Below, piece by piece: positions 1-9,306 of a DNA stretch of 64,000 nucleotides. Position numbers and translations under genes: made by a program. Source of the stretch: JAJFGI01 sp036397065 (GTDB lineage: Bacteria; Pseudomonadota; Alphaproteobacteria; Kiloniellales; J153); the NCBI GenBank assembly GCA_036397065.1, contig DASWJP010000109.1, forward strand, positions 62,001 to 126,000, read 5' to 3'. The notes below the pieces were generated by a model. It saw nothing but the letters and a program-made list of their open reading frames with translations. It did not search any database and was not told the origin of the DNA. Each line of letters starts with the position of its first letter. Position 1 is the first letter of the stretch.

Positions 1-351
1 CAGGATCACCCCCGGGGTCAGCACCGGCGAGACCACGATGGTGTAGTAGATCGACCGGGCGCGGCGATGAATCTGCGTCATGACGATGGCCCCGGCCAGA
101 CCGATCGGCACCGAGAGGCAGATGACGCCCAGACCGATCCACAGGCTGTTGCCGATGCCTTGCAGCAACAGATCGTCCCTGGCCAGCTCGGTGAACCAGC
201 GCAGGGTGAAGCCCTCCCACGGGTTCACCTGCGGGTAGGAGGTGGCGTTGAAGGCGGTGATTCCCATCAGCACCAGGGGACCGAACAGATAGGAAAAAAA
301 CAGCACAATGTATAAGCCGATCACCATCCTGAGCACTGTCTGCGAGGTCAT
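1..351 (-). CDS. ABC transporter permease, PotC-type (partial, 3' end outside window)
   Basis: This is the second inner-membrane permease of a spermidine/putrescine-type importer. The frame starts at an ATG whose ATGA overlaps the stop of the upstream permease, and it runs off the left edge after 117 residues. The N-terminus has one hydrophobic helix (about residues 10-30), a short periplasmic stretch containing NPWEGFTLRWF, and the beginning of the MetI-like core (NSLWIGLGV). The WEGFTLRWF segment is typical of PotC-like subunits. It is the third gene of an ATPase-permease-permease operon, and the solute-binding protein is probably encoded beyond the window. The substrate is not determinable here; polyamine or another small organic cation/amino acid is usual for the family. 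Confidence 0.85.
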   Translation of the reverse strand, partial: MTSQTVLRMVIGLYIVLFFSYLFGPLVLMGITAFNATSYPQVNPWEGFTLRWFTELARDDLLLQGIGNSLWIGLGVICLSVPIGLAGAIVMTQIHRRARSIYYTIVVSPVLTPGVIL

Positions 352-1256
352 CGGGCGATCTCCCCCAGCCCGACCTTGAACAAGCGCATGACGAGCAGAA
401 CGAAGAGGATGCAGGCAATGAGCAGAACGAAGGCATAGGCCGACCCCTGGGGCCAGTTGCCGCCCTGGTAGAACCAGTCGTAGATGATCTGCGTGAACCA
501 CAGGCTGCTGGGCCCGCCGAGAATCTGCGGCACGGCCAAAGCGCCCGCCGACAGCATGAACACCATGGTGCAGCCGGCGGCGATGCCCGGCTTCGCATAG
601 GGCATGACAACGAAGAGATGAATGTGCCACCAGGGCGCGCCGAGATCGCGCGCCGCCTCGATCTGATTGTGATCCAGGCTCTCGACCGCGTTGTAGATCG
701 GAAACATCATCAGCAGGAGGTAGGCATAGCTCAGGCCGGTATAGAGCGCGACGTCGGCGCGCAGGAAGTCGATCGGCTGGTCGATCAGGCCCAGCCCGAT
801 CAAGACCGTGTTGATCATGCCGCCCGAGGCGAACAGCAGGCGGAAGGCAAAGGCCCGCAGGATTTCGTTGACCCAGAACGGCAGGATCAGGACCAGCAGG
901 AGCAGCCGCGTGCGGCCGCCATGAGCCACCTGGGCCATGTAGTAGGCGAGCGGATAGCACAGGCAGAAGGCCAGCAAGGTGACGCAGATGCTGGCGACGA
1001 TCGTCTTGAAGAAAACCCCAAGATGCAGCCAGTTCAGCAACGCATCGTCGGTCGATCGGCCGAAGATCAGGTAGCGATAATTCTGCAGCGTATAGATATC
1101 CTTCGGCCCGCCGACTTCGTTCAGCGGCAGGTTCAGCCGGAAGGAAAAATCGACCATGTAGAGCTGCGGCAGCACGATCATGAACACCACCCAGACCGTC
1201 ACCGCCAGCACCAGGTAGGCTGAAACGAAAACGCCGTTGCGCCGAACGAACTTCAT
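348..1256 (-). CDS. ABC transporter permease, PotB-type
   Basis: This is a 302-residue inner-membrane subunit of a PotABCD-class importer. There is an N-terminal membrane anchor at about residues 10-32, a periplasmic loop, then five hydrophobic helices. The cytoplasmic EAA loop that contacts the ATPase is visible as EAARDLGAPWWHIHLFVVMP around residues 200-220. The length is normal for PotB homologues. It lies 57 bases downstream of the ATPase gene and overlaps the PotC-type gene by four bases, so the three are surely co-transcribed. Substrate specificity cannot be read from the permease. Confidence 0.9.
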   Translation of the reverse strand: MKFVRRNGVFVSAYLVLAVTVWVVFMIVLPQLYMVDFSFRLNLPLNEVGGPKDIYTLQNYRYLIFGRSTDDALLNWLHLGVFFKTIVASICVTLLAFCLCYPLAYYMAQVAHGGRTRLLLLVLILPFWVNEILRAFAFRLLFASGGMINTVLIGLGLIDQPIDFLRADVALYTGLSYAYLLLMMFPIYNAVESLDHNQIEAARDLGAPWWHIHLFVVMPYAKPGIAAGCTMVFMLSAGALAVPQILGGPSSLWFTQIIYDWFYQGGNWPQGSAYAFVLLIACILFVLLVMRLFKVGLGEIAR

Positions 1257-1313
1257 TCGGGGCGGCCTCCCCCGCCGGTGCCGGCGCGCCCGGAGATCAA
1301 CGGCCGGCCTTCC

Positions 1314-2405
1314 TCACTCACCGGCCAGCGCCCCTTCCGGCAACACCACGGCCCGCTGCCGGTCGAAGCAGACCTCGGCCGCAGCACCTATGGCCAGCGG
1401 CAGGGCGCCACCGCTATGGGGCATCAGCAGCGTCACCTCCCGGTCGCCTTCGACGCGCAGAAACAGATTGACCGTCGGCCCCTCGAATTCCGCATTGGCC
1501 ACCGTGCCGCGGATGACATTGGCCTCTCCATTGCCCCCCTTGCCGAGAACCAGCGCCTCGGGCCGGACGAAGACGATGGCCTTGTCGCCCGCCTTCAGCC
1601 CGTGCGAATTGCGCCCGATCAGGGGACCGACAGCCGTGTCGGTGACGGCGTATTCGCCTTCGATGCGGCTGACCCGGCCATAGAAGGGATTGTTCTCGCC
1701 CACGAAGGAGGCGACGAAGCTGGTCGCCGGATTGTCGTAAACCGTGGCGCCCTTGTCGATCTGCTGCACGACACCGTCGCTCATCACGGCAATGCGGTCC
1801 GACATGGTTAGCGCCTCGCCCTGATCGTGGGTGATGTAGATGAAGGTGATGCCGACACGTTGCTGAATGGCCCGCAGCTCGGTGCGCATGTGCTGCCGCA
1901 GCTTCAGATCCAGGGCCGACAGCGGCTCGTCCAGGAGAAGGACATCGGGTTCGACGGCCAAGGCGCGGGCAATGGCCACGCGCTGCAGCTGACCGCCAGA
2001 AAGCTCGCGGACCTTTTTGCCGCCATGGCCGCGCAGGGCAATCAACTCGAGCAGTTCATCCGCCTTGCGCCGCCGCTCAGCGGTGGAAACGCCCCGGACC
2101 CGCAGGCCATAGGTGATGTTTTCGGCGACCGTCATCAGGGGGAAGAGGGCCAGGTTCTGGAAAATCAGCGCCGTGGGCCGCTTGTTCGGCCCGGTCCCCT
2201 TCATGCTGCGGCCGCCGATCCGGACATCGCCCTCGGACGGCTCCAGGAAACCCGAGATGGTCCGCAAAATGGTCGTCTTGCCGCATCCGGAGGGGCCGAG
2301 GAAGCTGAAGAACTCCCCTTCCTCGACCCGCAGGTGGGCGTCGCTGACCGCGACGAAGCTGCCGAATCGGACCGTGATGTGCTCAAGCTCGACGTCGGCG
2401 CTCAT
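1314..2405 (-). CDS. ABC transporter ATP-binding protein, PotA-type
   Basis: This is the nucleotide-binding subunit (363 residues) powering the adjacent permeases. Visible are Walker A GPSGCGKTT near residue 38, the signature LSGGQLQRVAIARAL, Walker B VLLLDEPLSALD and the H-loop THDQGEA. A C-terminal TOBE-type domain follows (residues about 240-363). I chose the ATG at 2405 rather than an upstream frame extension because GGGAGGGGGA lies about nine bases before it. It is first in the minus-strand operon and divergent from a MocR regulator about 230 bases away, which may or may not control it. The substrate is unknown. Confidence 0.9.
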   Translation of the reverse strand: MSADVELEHITVRFGSFVAVSDAHLRVEEGEFFSFLGPSGCGKTTILRTISGFLEPSEGDVRIGGRSMKGTGPNKRPTALIFQNLALFPLMTVAENITYGLRVRGVSTAERRRKADELLELIALRGHGGKKVRELSGGQLQRVAIARALAVEPDVLLLDEPLSALDLKLRQHMRTELRAIQQRVGITFIYITHDQGEALTMSDRIAVMSDGVVQQIDKGATVYDNPATSFVASFVGENNPFYGRVSRIEGEYAVTDTAVGPLIGRNSHGLKAGDKAIVFVRPEALVLGKGGNGEANVIRGTVANAEFEGPTVNLFLRVEGDREVTLLMPHSGGALPLAIGAAAEVCFDRQRAVVLPEGALAGE

Positions 2406-2636
2406 CGCGACATGTCCCCCTCCCTTCCCGGCCGGCCCGGGTTCGACGCCGGGCTCTTGCTTGGACGGCACCGACAGAGATGTCTGCGCGGCACCCGCTT
2501 ATGGCCAACCTATTTACCATAAAGGCAGAAAGCCGTCATCACGGGCGCGATCTCTCGCGGCCCGGTCATTTCGATGCTAGACTTGGCGATTGCCGGGGAA
2601 GTAGTGCCAGTTCGGGAGATTTGGGTGGGCCACCGG

Positions 2637-4106
2637 ATGCGCGACGATTTTTTCCACCTGCGCCATGACGGCGAGGCCACCCTGCAGTCGCAGCTGCGCC
2701 AGATGCTGGTTTCAGCGATTCTTCAGGGCCAGCTGCCGAAGGGTGAGCCGCTGCCGTCGTGCCGGCGGCTGGCGCAGAACCTGTCGGTGGCGCGCAACAC
2801 GGTGACGCTCGCCTACCAGGACCTGGCGGCGGATGGGTTCCTGATCGCGCGCGAACGGCGCGGCTACTTCGTCAACGAGCAGATCCTGGAGGGCCGGGCC
2901 AAGCGCATCGCGGCCGCGCCGGCGGCGGACCACCGCGCGCCGGATTGGGCCGCGCGGTTCCAGGTCCGGCCGTCGCAACAGCACAACATCGTCAAGCCGC
3001 AGAACTGGCAGCTCTATCCCTACCCGTTCATCTACGGACAGTTCGATCCCGCCCTGTTCCCGATCGCGGATTGGCGGCAATGCTCGCGCCAGGCGCTCAG
3101 CGTCGATGCGGTGCGGGAGTGGGCCAGCGACAGCTTCACCGAGGACGATCCGCTTCTGGTCGAACAGATCCGCACCCGCCTGCTGCCACGGCGCGGCATC
3201 CGGGTGACGGCGGACGAGATCCTGGTGACCGTAGGCGCACAGCACGCGTTGTACCTGCTGTCCAACCTGTTGCTGGCCGCCGGGACTACGGTCGGCTTCG
3301 AGGACCCCGGCTATGTCGATGCGCGAAACATCTTTTCCCTGACGACCCAGCGCATCCGCCCGCTCGCCATGGACGAACAGGGGCTGATCGTCGATGAACA
3401 GTTGAGTGGCTGCGATTACGTCTACGTCACGCCGAGTCATCAGTTCCCGACGACGGCGACCCTGTCCCTCGACCGGCGCACACGATTGCTGGAACGTGCC
3501 CGGCGTGACGACTTCATCGTCATCGAGGACGACTACGACAGCGAGATCAACCATGGCGGCTCGCCCACCGCGGCGCTCAAGTCGATCGATGAAAGCGGCC
3601 GCATCATTTTCCTGGCCAGCCTGTCGAAGACCTTGGCGCCGGGCTTGCGCCTTGGCTACATGGTCGGGCCGAAGGCGCTGATCGCCGAGGCCCGGGCCCT
3701 GCGGCGCCTGATGCTGCGCCATCCGCCGACGAACAACCAGCGGACATTGGCGACGTTTCTGGCCCTGGGGCACCATGACGCACTGTGCCGCCGCCTGCGC
3801 CATGCCTACCGGGACCGCTGGGAGGTAATGGGAGGGGCGCTGCAACGGCACCTGCCGACGTGCACGTTCCACCGGACCACCGGCGGCACCGCCTATTGGG
3901 TGGCCGGTCCGCCGGATTTGGATACCGCCGTGGTGGCACAGGCCGCGGCGAAACGGGGCGTGCTGATCGAACCCGGCGCGGTGCACTTCATGGCCAAGGC
4001 CCCGTCGCACTATTTCCGGCTGGGCTTCTCCTCGATCCCGGTGAAACGGATCGAGCCCGGAATCCGCATTCTGGGCGAGATCATCGACGCGTGTTCCCGG
4101 CGGTGA
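2637..4106 (+). CDS. MocR-family transcriptional regulator (GntR HTH fused to aminotransferase-like domain)
   Basis: A 489-residue regulator with an N-terminal GntR winged helix (about residues 10-80; LPSCRRLAQNLSVARNTVTLAYQDL) joined to a fold-type-I PLP domain (about 120-485). The PLP lysine is K331 in SLSKTLAPG, and the preceding aspartate lies in the IEDDYDSE motif. MocR proteins usually sense PLP adducts of an amine and control its catabolism; TauR, the taurine regulator, is in this family and the YVTPSHQ...PTT segment fits that subgroup. Since xsc is present elsewhere in the window (51974-53752), a TauR-like role with the downstream acetate kinase is possible, but this is inference. The start is uncertain; an ATG at 2574 would add 21 residues. 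Confidence 0.88.
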   Translation: MRDDFFHLRHDGEATLQSQLRQMLVSAILQGQLPKGEPLPSCRRLAQNLSVARNTVTLAYQDLAADGFLIARERRGYFVNEQILEGRAKRIAAAPAADHRAPDWAARFQVRPSQQHNIVKPQNWQLYPYPFIYGQFDPALFPIADWRQCSRQALSVDAVREWASDSFTEDDPLLVEQIRTRLLPRRGIRVTADEILVTVGAQHALYLLSNLLLAAGTTVGFEDPGYVDARNIFSLTTQRIRPLAMDEQGLIVDEQLSGCDYVYVTPSHQFPTTATLSLDRRTRLLERARRDDFIVIEDDYDSEINHGGSPTAALKSIDESGRIIFLASLSKTLAPGLRLGYMVGPKALIAEARALRRLMLRHPPTNNQRTLATFLALGHHDALCRRLRHAYRDRWEVMGGALQRHLPTCTFHRTTGGTAYWVAGPPDLDTAVVAQAAAKRGVLIEPGAVHFMAKAPSHYFRLGFSSIPVKRIEPGIRILGEIIDACSRR

Positions 4107-4149
4107 GCGACGCAGGTGCCGAGCGGGAGCTAAAGCGATAGCCGGTCCT

Positions 4150-5322
4150 TTGCTGATTCTGAATGCGGGTTCCTCCAGCCTGAAATTCGCCCTCTTTGCG
4201 CCGCCTCTAGGCGATGCCGATCCGCGGCTGATGCTTCGCGGGCAGATCGCCGGCATTGGTGTTGCGCCGAGTTTCGCGGCCACCGACCGCGACAGCATCC
4301 CGCTGCCCGCCGCGCGGGTGGACGGTGCCGTTCGAAATCACACTGATGCTCTGGCGTTGTTGTTCGCGTGGCTGGCGCAGAATGGCCACGGCAGCGATTT
4401 TTCCGCTGCCGGTCACCGGGTGGTGCACGGCGGCACGCACTTTGCCGCACCGGCCCGGATCACACCACAGGTGATCGAGCAACTGGCAGCGCTCGAACCC
4501 CTGGCGCCACACCATCAGCCGCACAATGTCGCGGCGATCCGGGCGCTCGCCGAGCGCCTACCTAACCTGCCGCAGGTCGCCTGTTTCGACACCGCGTTCC
4601 ACACCACCCAGCCGGCGGAAGCCAAGAGCCTCGGCCTGCCGCCCGGTTTTGCCGAGCGCGGCCTGCAGCGCTATGGGTTCCATGGACTGTCGTACGAATC
4701 CATCGTCTTCGGCCTGCCCCGGCTGACGGGCGCGCCGCTGCCGCGCCGCCTGGTCATTGCCCATCTCGGCAACGGCGCCAGCATGTGCGCCGTCGAGAAC
4801 GGCCGCAGCATCGCCACCACCATGGGGTTCTCCACCCTCGACGGCCTGGTCATGGGAACGCGCAGCGGCAGCGTCGATCCCGGCGCCCTCATCCACCTGA
4901 TGCGCGCCGAATGCATGGACCACGCCGCCATCGAGGATCTTCTCTACAACCGCTCCGGCCTGCTCGGGCTTTCGGGCGGGTTGAGCTCCGACATGAAAAC
5001 ATTGTTGGCCAGCGGCGATCCGGCGGCGCGGGTGGCGGTGGCACAGTATTGCTATCAAATCCGCCGCCATCTGGGCTCCCTCGCCGCGGCGCTGCAGGGA
5101 TTGGACGCGCTCGTCTTCACCGGCGGCATCGGCGAGAACGCCACCGCTGTCCGCGTCGCCGTCTGCCGCGAGGCGGACTGGCTCGGTATCGCCCTCGATG
5201 CGACGGCAAACGAGAGCGGCGGCCCGTTGATCACCGCGCCCGAAAGCCGCGTTCCGGTCTGGGTCATGGCGACCGATGAAGAGCTGACTATTGCCCGCCA
5301 CTGCCGCAACCACGGCGGCTAA
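4150..5322 (+). CDS. ackA: Acetate kinase
   Basis: A 390-residue cytosolic acetate/propionate kinase interconverting acetyl phosphate + ADP and acetate + ATP. Diagnostic stretches are LNAGSSSLKFALF at the N-terminus, HRVVHGG, FDTAFH, AHLGNGAS, the GFSTLDGLVMGTRSGSVDPG block and FTGGIGENA near the C-terminus. No ATG or GTG gives a sensible N-terminus; the TTG at 4150 is the best start, with a weak GGGAG about 20 bases upstream. No phosphotransacetylase gene is adjacent, which is unusual. It follows the MocR gene by 43 bases and may be co-transcribed. Acetyl phosphate could be supplied by the Xsc enzyme encoded at 52-53.8 kb (inference). Confidence 0.93.
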   Translation: MLILNAGSSSLKFALFAPPLGDADPRLMLRGQIAGIGVAPSFAATDRDSIPLPAARVDGAVRNHTDALALLFAWLAQNGHGSDFSAAGHRVVHGGTHFAAPARITPQVIEQLAALEPLAPHHQPHNVAAIRALAERLPNLPQVACFDTAFHTTQPAEAKSLGLPPGFAERGLQRYGFHGLSYESIVFGLPRLTGAPLPRRLVIAHLGNGASMCAVENGRSIATTMGFSTLDGLVMGTRSGSVDPGALIHLMRAECMDHAAIEDLLYNRSGLLGLSGGLSSDMKTLLASGDPAARVAVAQYCYQIRRHLGSLAAALQGLDALVFTGGIGENATAVRVAVCREADWLGIALDATANESGGPLITAPESRVPVWVMATDEELTIARHCRNHGG

Positions 5323-5358
5323 ACAGCAGAGATCATCACGGCCAAAGAGACACGGCGT

Positions 5359-5388
5359 TTGACTTGTATAGACATGTAATGATTAGAT
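5359..5388 (+). promoter_or_regulatory. Candidate promoter with HutC-type operator
   Basis: TTGACT (5359-5364) resembles a -35 element, and TTAGAT begins 18 bases after it at 5383-5388. Between them CTTGTATAGACATG (5363-5376) is a near-palindrome of the TTGTATAGACAA type bound by HutC-subfamily GntR repressors. It lies about 90 bases before the HutC-type gene, which suggests autoregulation. Confidence 0.5.
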
Positions 5389-5459
5389 ATCGGGAGGGAG
5401 CGCGGCCCGGTCACAGGCGGGCTTGAATCGCGGTCTTGCAACGCGGGAGCGACAGACTC

Positions 5460-6254
5460 TTGAGGCTCAAGGAAGACATATTCACCGGACCGCAACCGCT
5501 GTTTCAGCAGTTCAAGGACTACATTTTGGCCCGCATCCGGTCGGGCGAATGGCCCCCGGGCACGAAGATCCCCTCGGAGAATACGCTGGTCCGCGAACTT
5601 GGCGTCAGCCGCATGACCCTCAACCGGGGCCTGCGCGAGCTGATGCACGAGGGCTTCATCGCCCGCGTCCATGGCGTTGGCACGTATGTGCGCGACCTGC
5701 CGCACCAGACCAGCCTGATCGAGCTGCGCAACATTGCCGACGAAATTCGCGCCCTCGGCCATGAGCATAGCGCCGACATTATCAAGGCCGGGGATGCCGT
5801 GGCGACACGGGATCTGTCCGAGCGGTTCGGCGTGGCGGCGGGCAGCAACCTGTTCCACGTCGTCCTGGTTCACAACCAGGACGGCGTTCCCGTGCAGATC
5901 GAGAACCGCTTCGTCAACCCGGAGATCGTGCCGGATTTCCTGGACCAGGATTTCACCAAGCTAACCCCCACCGGCTATCTGGTATCCGTTGCCCCGGTCG
6001 GGGAGCTGGAGCATGTGGTCAAGGCCCGCATGCCGACGTCCGAGGAACAGGATCTGCTGGACATCGAGCCGGCGGAGCCGTGCCTGGTCTTGCACCGGCG
6101 GAGCTGGTCGTGGGGCATGGTCGTTTCGGTTGTCACCTTCACCTATCCGGCGGGCCGCTATGAGTTGCGCGGCCGCTACCGCACGACGGCGATGGGCACC
6201 CTGGCGGAAAGCCACTCTCACCGCCCCGTCCTCGGCGAGATACCGAAACCATAG
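5460..6254 (+). CDS. GntR-family transcriptional regulator, HutC subfamily
   Basis: A regulator of about 264 residues with an N-terminal GntR winged helix (PLFQQFKDYILARIRSGEWP, then IPSENTLVRELGVSRMTLNRGL) and a C-terminal UTRA ligand-binding domain (about residues 90-260; LVHNQDGVPVQIENRFVNP and the terminal YELRGRYRTT block). This arrangement is HutC-like; HutC itself senses urocanate. I prefer the TTG at 5460 because GGGAG sits 12 bases upstream; a TTG at 5436 would add eight residues. It precedes a HAAT-type importer by about 70 bases and most likely controls it. No histidine-degradation gene is nearby, so a histidine role is not demonstrated. Confidence 0.9.
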   Translation: MRLKEDIFTGPQPLFQQFKDYILARIRSGEWPPGTKIPSENTLVRELGVSRMTLNRGLRELMHEGFIARVHGVGTYVRDLPHQTSLIELRNIADEIRALGHEHSADIIKAGDAVATRDLSERFGVAAGSNLFHVVLVHNQDGVPVQIENRFVNPEIVPDFLDQDFTKLTPTGYLVSVAPVGELEHVVKARMPTSEEQDLLDIEPAEPCLVLHRRSWSWGMVVSVVTFTYPAGRYELRGRYRTTAMGTLAESHSHRPVLGEIPKP

Positions 6255-6327
6255 GAATGATGACATGGGAGTTGAACACTCCCGATTGGACAACACTGAC
6301 CATCTATCGAAAACGAGGGAGGCAAGA

Positions 6328-7473
6328 ATGAAACTGCGTTCAATTCTGCACGGCTTGGCTGGCTGCCTGGCCCTGAGCGTTTCACCGGCGATTGCGGAAA
6401 CGGTTCATATCGGCTTCAACGCTCCCTTGACCGGGTTTGCCGCCGCCGATGGCAAATCCGCTCTGGGCGGTGCCGAGCTGGCGGTTGAGCAAACCAACGC
6501 CGCCGGCGGCATCAATGGGGTCAACGTCGAACTGATCGTCTATGACGATCAGGCCTCGCCCGATGAGGCGGTGCCGATTGCCCAGAAACTGATCGAGAAG
6601 GATCAGGTGGTCGCCGCGGTCTCCGGCAGCTATTCAGGCTCGACGCGGGCCGCCGCCGGTATCTTCCAGGAGGCGGGTGTGCCTTACATTTCCGCCTATG
6701 CCATTCACCCGGATATCACCCGGGCCGGCAACTTTGTCTTCCGCACATCCTTTGTGGGCGAGGTGCAGGGCCGCGCCGGTGCCAAGTTGATCGGCGAAAT
6801 GCTGGGCAAGAAGAAGGTGACCCTGATCACCCTGCAGAACGATTTCGGCAAATCCCTTACCGCGGGCTTCAAGGAAGCCGCCGGCAAGTATGGCATAGAC
6901 ATCATTTCGGAATATGAATACGGCATCAAAGACCGGCAGTTCGGCCCCATCGTCTCCAAATTGAAGAGCGATAACCCGGAGGCGATCTACGCATCCGGTT
7001 ACTTCTTCACCGCCGGGCCGCTGGTCAATCAGCTTCGCGCAGCCGGGATAGAGGTTCCGGTCATCGGGCAGGAAGGATACGATTCGCAGAAGTTCATCGA
7101 GATCGCCGGCGCCGCCTCGGAGGGCACGATCATTACCACGTCATTGGACCGCGATTCGAACACCATGGAAGCCAAGGACTTCATCGCCGCCTTCGAGAAA
7201 AGCGGCGACCGGAAGGTCGACATGGTGGCGGCCTCGGCCCATACCGCGGTGAAAGTGCTGGTGGAAGCCATGCGCAAGGCCGGCACCAGCGACCGAAAGG
7301 CGCTGCGCGATGCGATCGCGGCCACGAAGCTGACCGCATCGACGGGCGAGATCTCGTTCAACGAGCTGGGCGAGGTCCGCAAGGATGTTCAGGTGCAAGT
7401 CGTCAAGGATGGCAACTGGCATCATTACGCGGTGATCAGCGATCCGGACTTGCTGGCGCCCCCGACCGAGTAG
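6328..7473 (+). CDS. Branched-chain amino acid-type ABC transporter substrate-binding protein
   Basis: A periplasmic ligand-binding protein of 381 residues. A Sec signal peptide covers about residues 1-24 (cleavage after PAIA), and the mature protein opens with VHIGFNAPLTGFAAADG, typical of LivK/Peripla_BP_6 proteins. The GGINGVNVELIVYDDQASP motif marks the first lobe. The ATG is preceded by GAGGGAGG at good spacing. It is the first gene of a LivKHMGF set and is followed by a strong hairpin before the permease genes, so it is probably made in excess. Ligands in this family range from branched-chain amino acids to urea, amides and aromatic compounds; the ligand here is unknown. Confidence 0.92.
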   Translation: MKLRSILHGLAGCLALSVSPAIAETVHIGFNAPLTGFAAADGKSALGGAELAVEQTNAAGGINGVNVELIVYDDQASPDEAVPIAQKLIEKDQVVAAVSGSYSGSTRAAAGIFQEAGVPYISAYAIHPDITRAGNFVFRTSFVGEVQGRAGAKLIGEMLGKKKVTLITLQNDFGKSLTAGFKEAAGKYGIDIISEYEYGIKDRQFGPIVSKLKSDNPEAIYASGYFFTAGPLVNQLRAAGIEVPVIGQEGYDSQKFIEIAGAASEGTIITTSLDRDSNTMEAKDFIAAFEKSGDRKVDMVAASAHTAVKVLVEAMRKAGTSDRKALRDAIAATKLTASTGEISFNELGEVRKDVQVQVVKDGNWHHYAVISDPDLLAPPTE

Positions 7474-7484
7474 TCCTATCCTGA

Positions 7485-7519
7485 CCGGGACGCCGCGTCC
7501 GTTTGAGGCGGCGTCCCGG
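7485..7519 (+). terminator. Intra-operon hairpin after the binding-protein gene
   Basis: Perfect 12-base arms CCGGGACGCCGC (7485-7496) and GCGGCGTCCCGG (7508-7519) enclose an 11-base loop. There is no U-tract, so it is more likely an mRNA-stabilising or partial-termination element that raises binding protein over permease, as known for other importer operons. Confidence 0.7.
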
Positions 7520-7587
7520 CAGCAGGGGTTTTTCGGCGCTGCCGCCAGCCCCGCCCGCGTTTCACCTTACGTCCGGCAAGCGATCTC

Positions 7588-8451
7588 ATGCTCTATATCG
7601 AACTGGTCGTACAGGGGATCGTTCAGGGCAGCATCTACGCGTTGATCGCGCTGGGTCTGGCGCTGGTCTACGGGCTGTTGCGCATACTGCACGTGGCGCA
7701 CGCGGCGCTCTTCACGCTGGGTGGTTACATCGGTGTCTTGGTGACCAACGCCACCGGCAGCTTCGCCCTGGCGCTGGTGATTGCCATGATCGCGGTCGGC
7801 TGCATCGGCATGGCCGTGTACAAGATGGCCTACGAGCCGCTGTTATCCCACCCGCCTTACATTGCATTGATCGCCTCGATCGCCCTGTTCATCGCCGCCG
7901 AGGAGATTTATCGGATCGTTTTCGGACCTTACGGCCTCTCCTATGACAAACCGCCGCTGCAGGGACAGATCGAGCTGTTCGCCGGTTTTTTCCTGAAATA
8001 CGGCGAGGCCCTCGTCATCGTTCTGTCGGTCACCATGCTTTCGGCGCTCGCCTGGCTTTCCTTAAACACGCGCGTCGGCGTGTCGTGGCGGGCAACGGTG
8101 ACCGATCCGCAGATGGCCCGCGCCTTTGGGGTCAGCACCCAGAACGTGCGCTATCTAAATTTTTTCGTCGGATCGGCCCTGGCTGCGGCCGCCGGCGTTT
8201 TGGTGGCACTCCTCAACAATCTGGTCGAACCGACCATGGGCAGCGTCCCATCGTACAAGGCGCTGGCCATCATCGTGCTCGGCGGGTTGGGCAGCATTCG
8301 CGGAACCCTGCTGGCCTCGATGCTTCTGGGAATCATCGAAACCTTCGGCACGATCTATATAGGCCATCTGCTCGACCGGGATGCCTTGGCGTTTGCCTTC
8401 CTGATCCTGGTGCTCATGGTCCGCCCCCGCGGATTGTTGGGAAGCCGCTAG
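7588..8451 (+). CDS. livH: Branched-chain amino acid-type ABC transporter permease LivH
   Basis: A 287-residue inner-membrane subunit with eight or so hydrophobic helices. It opens with ELVVQGIVQGSIYALIALGLALVYGLLRILHVAHAALF-like sequence, characteristic of LivH, and carries the conserved GGLGSIRG loop near residue 232 that contacts the ATPases. The length is standard. It lies 68 bases beyond the hairpin that follows the binding-protein gene and three bases before livM, so it is part of one operon. Confidence 0.92.
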   Translation: MLYIELVVQGIVQGSIYALIALGLALVYGLLRILHVAHAALFTLGGYIGVLVTNATGSFALALVIAMIAVGCIGMAVYKMAYEPLLSHPPYIALIASIALFIAAEEIYRIVFGPYGLSYDKPPLQGQIELFAGFFLKYGEALVIVLSVTMLSALAWLSLNTRVGVSWRATVTDPQMARAFGVSTQNVRYLNFFVGSALAAAAGVLVALLNNLVEPTMGSVPSYKALAIIVLGGLGSIRGTLLASMLLGIIETFGTIYIGHLLDRDALAFAFLILVLMVRPRGLLGSR

Positions 8452-8454
8452 GCG

Positions 8455-9306
8455 ATGGCGTATGAGATCACCCTGCTCACCACCATGGCGATCAGCGTTC
8501 TTTTTGCGCTCAGCCTGAATTTCATCTCCGGATTCTGCGGCCAGATCAGCCTGGGGCACGCCGCATTCATCGGCGCCGGTGCTTATGCATCCGCCCTATT
8601 GGCGAAGTCATCGGTGCCCTTTCTTCTGACCTTGCCGGCCGCAGCCCTGACGGCCGGTGTCATTGGGCTGGTGATCGGCCTGACCAGCCTTCGCGTGCGC
8701 CATGACTTTCTGGCGATCACCACCATGGGCGTCGGATTTCTCTTTGTCGGCATCGTCCGGCAACAGGATTTCCTCGGCGGCGAGATCGGCATCTCGGGCA
8801 TTCCATCGTCGGGCCTGAGCCGGGTCGGTTTCATGGCCTTCTGCATCGGCCTGGCGTTGGCCTTTGCCGCGTTCTCCCTGTTCATCCGCCGGTCGTGGAT
8901 GGGGTTCGTCTTCGATTCGATCGCCGATAATGAGGACGTCACGCGCATCCTTGGCATCGATGCTTCCCGGTATAAATTGATTGCCTTCGTCATAGGCACC
9001 GCCGTCGCCGGGATCGCTGGCGCATTGTATGCCCATCACTTCCGCTTCGTCGGCCCGGACAGTTTCGGCTTCGTGGAATCCGTGAGCATCCTGGCCATGG
9101 TGATTGTCGGCGGCATCGGATCGGTCTGGGGTGTTGCGTTTTCGGCCGCCGTATTGAGCGTCCTGCCGCTGCTTGTGCAATTCGTCGACGACTACAAGCT
9201 GCTCGTCTACAGCGGCCTGTTGTTCGCCGTCATGCGGTTTGCCCCCGATGGGCTGGCCGGCATGATCCGGCGGCTGCGCAATCGCGTTCGCAAGGCGCCG
9301 CCATGA
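8455..9306 (+). CDS. livM: Branched-chain amino acid-type ABC transporter permease LivM
   Basis: The second permease (283 residues) of the first HAAT importer. The LNFISGFCGQISLGHAAFIGAGAY motif near residues 20-43 is the LivM signature. GGIGSVWG near residue 220 is the ATPase-contact loop. It is compact, lacking the long N-terminal extension of E. coli LivM. Its ATG lies three bases after livH and its stop overlaps livG by four bases (ATGA). Confidence 0.92.
   Translation: MAYEITLLTTMAISVLFALSLNFISGFCGQISLGHAAFIGAGAYASALLAKSSVPFLLTLPAAALTAGVIGLVIGLTSLRVRHDFLAITTMGVGFLFVGIVRQQDFLGGEIGISGIPSSGLSRVGFMAFCIGLALAFAAFSLFIRRSWMGFVFDSIADNEDVTRILGIDASRYKLIAFVIGTAVAGIAGALYAHHFRFVGPDSFGFVESVSILAMVIVGGIGSVWGVAFSAAVLSVLPLLVQFVDDYKLLVYSGLLFAVMRFAPDGLAGMIRRLRNRVRKAPP

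Noticed and set aside
2712..4298. Long antisense frame across the MocR gene
   Set aside because: The MocR frame has an intact GntR helix-turn-helix and PLP motifs; the antisense translation shows no domain.
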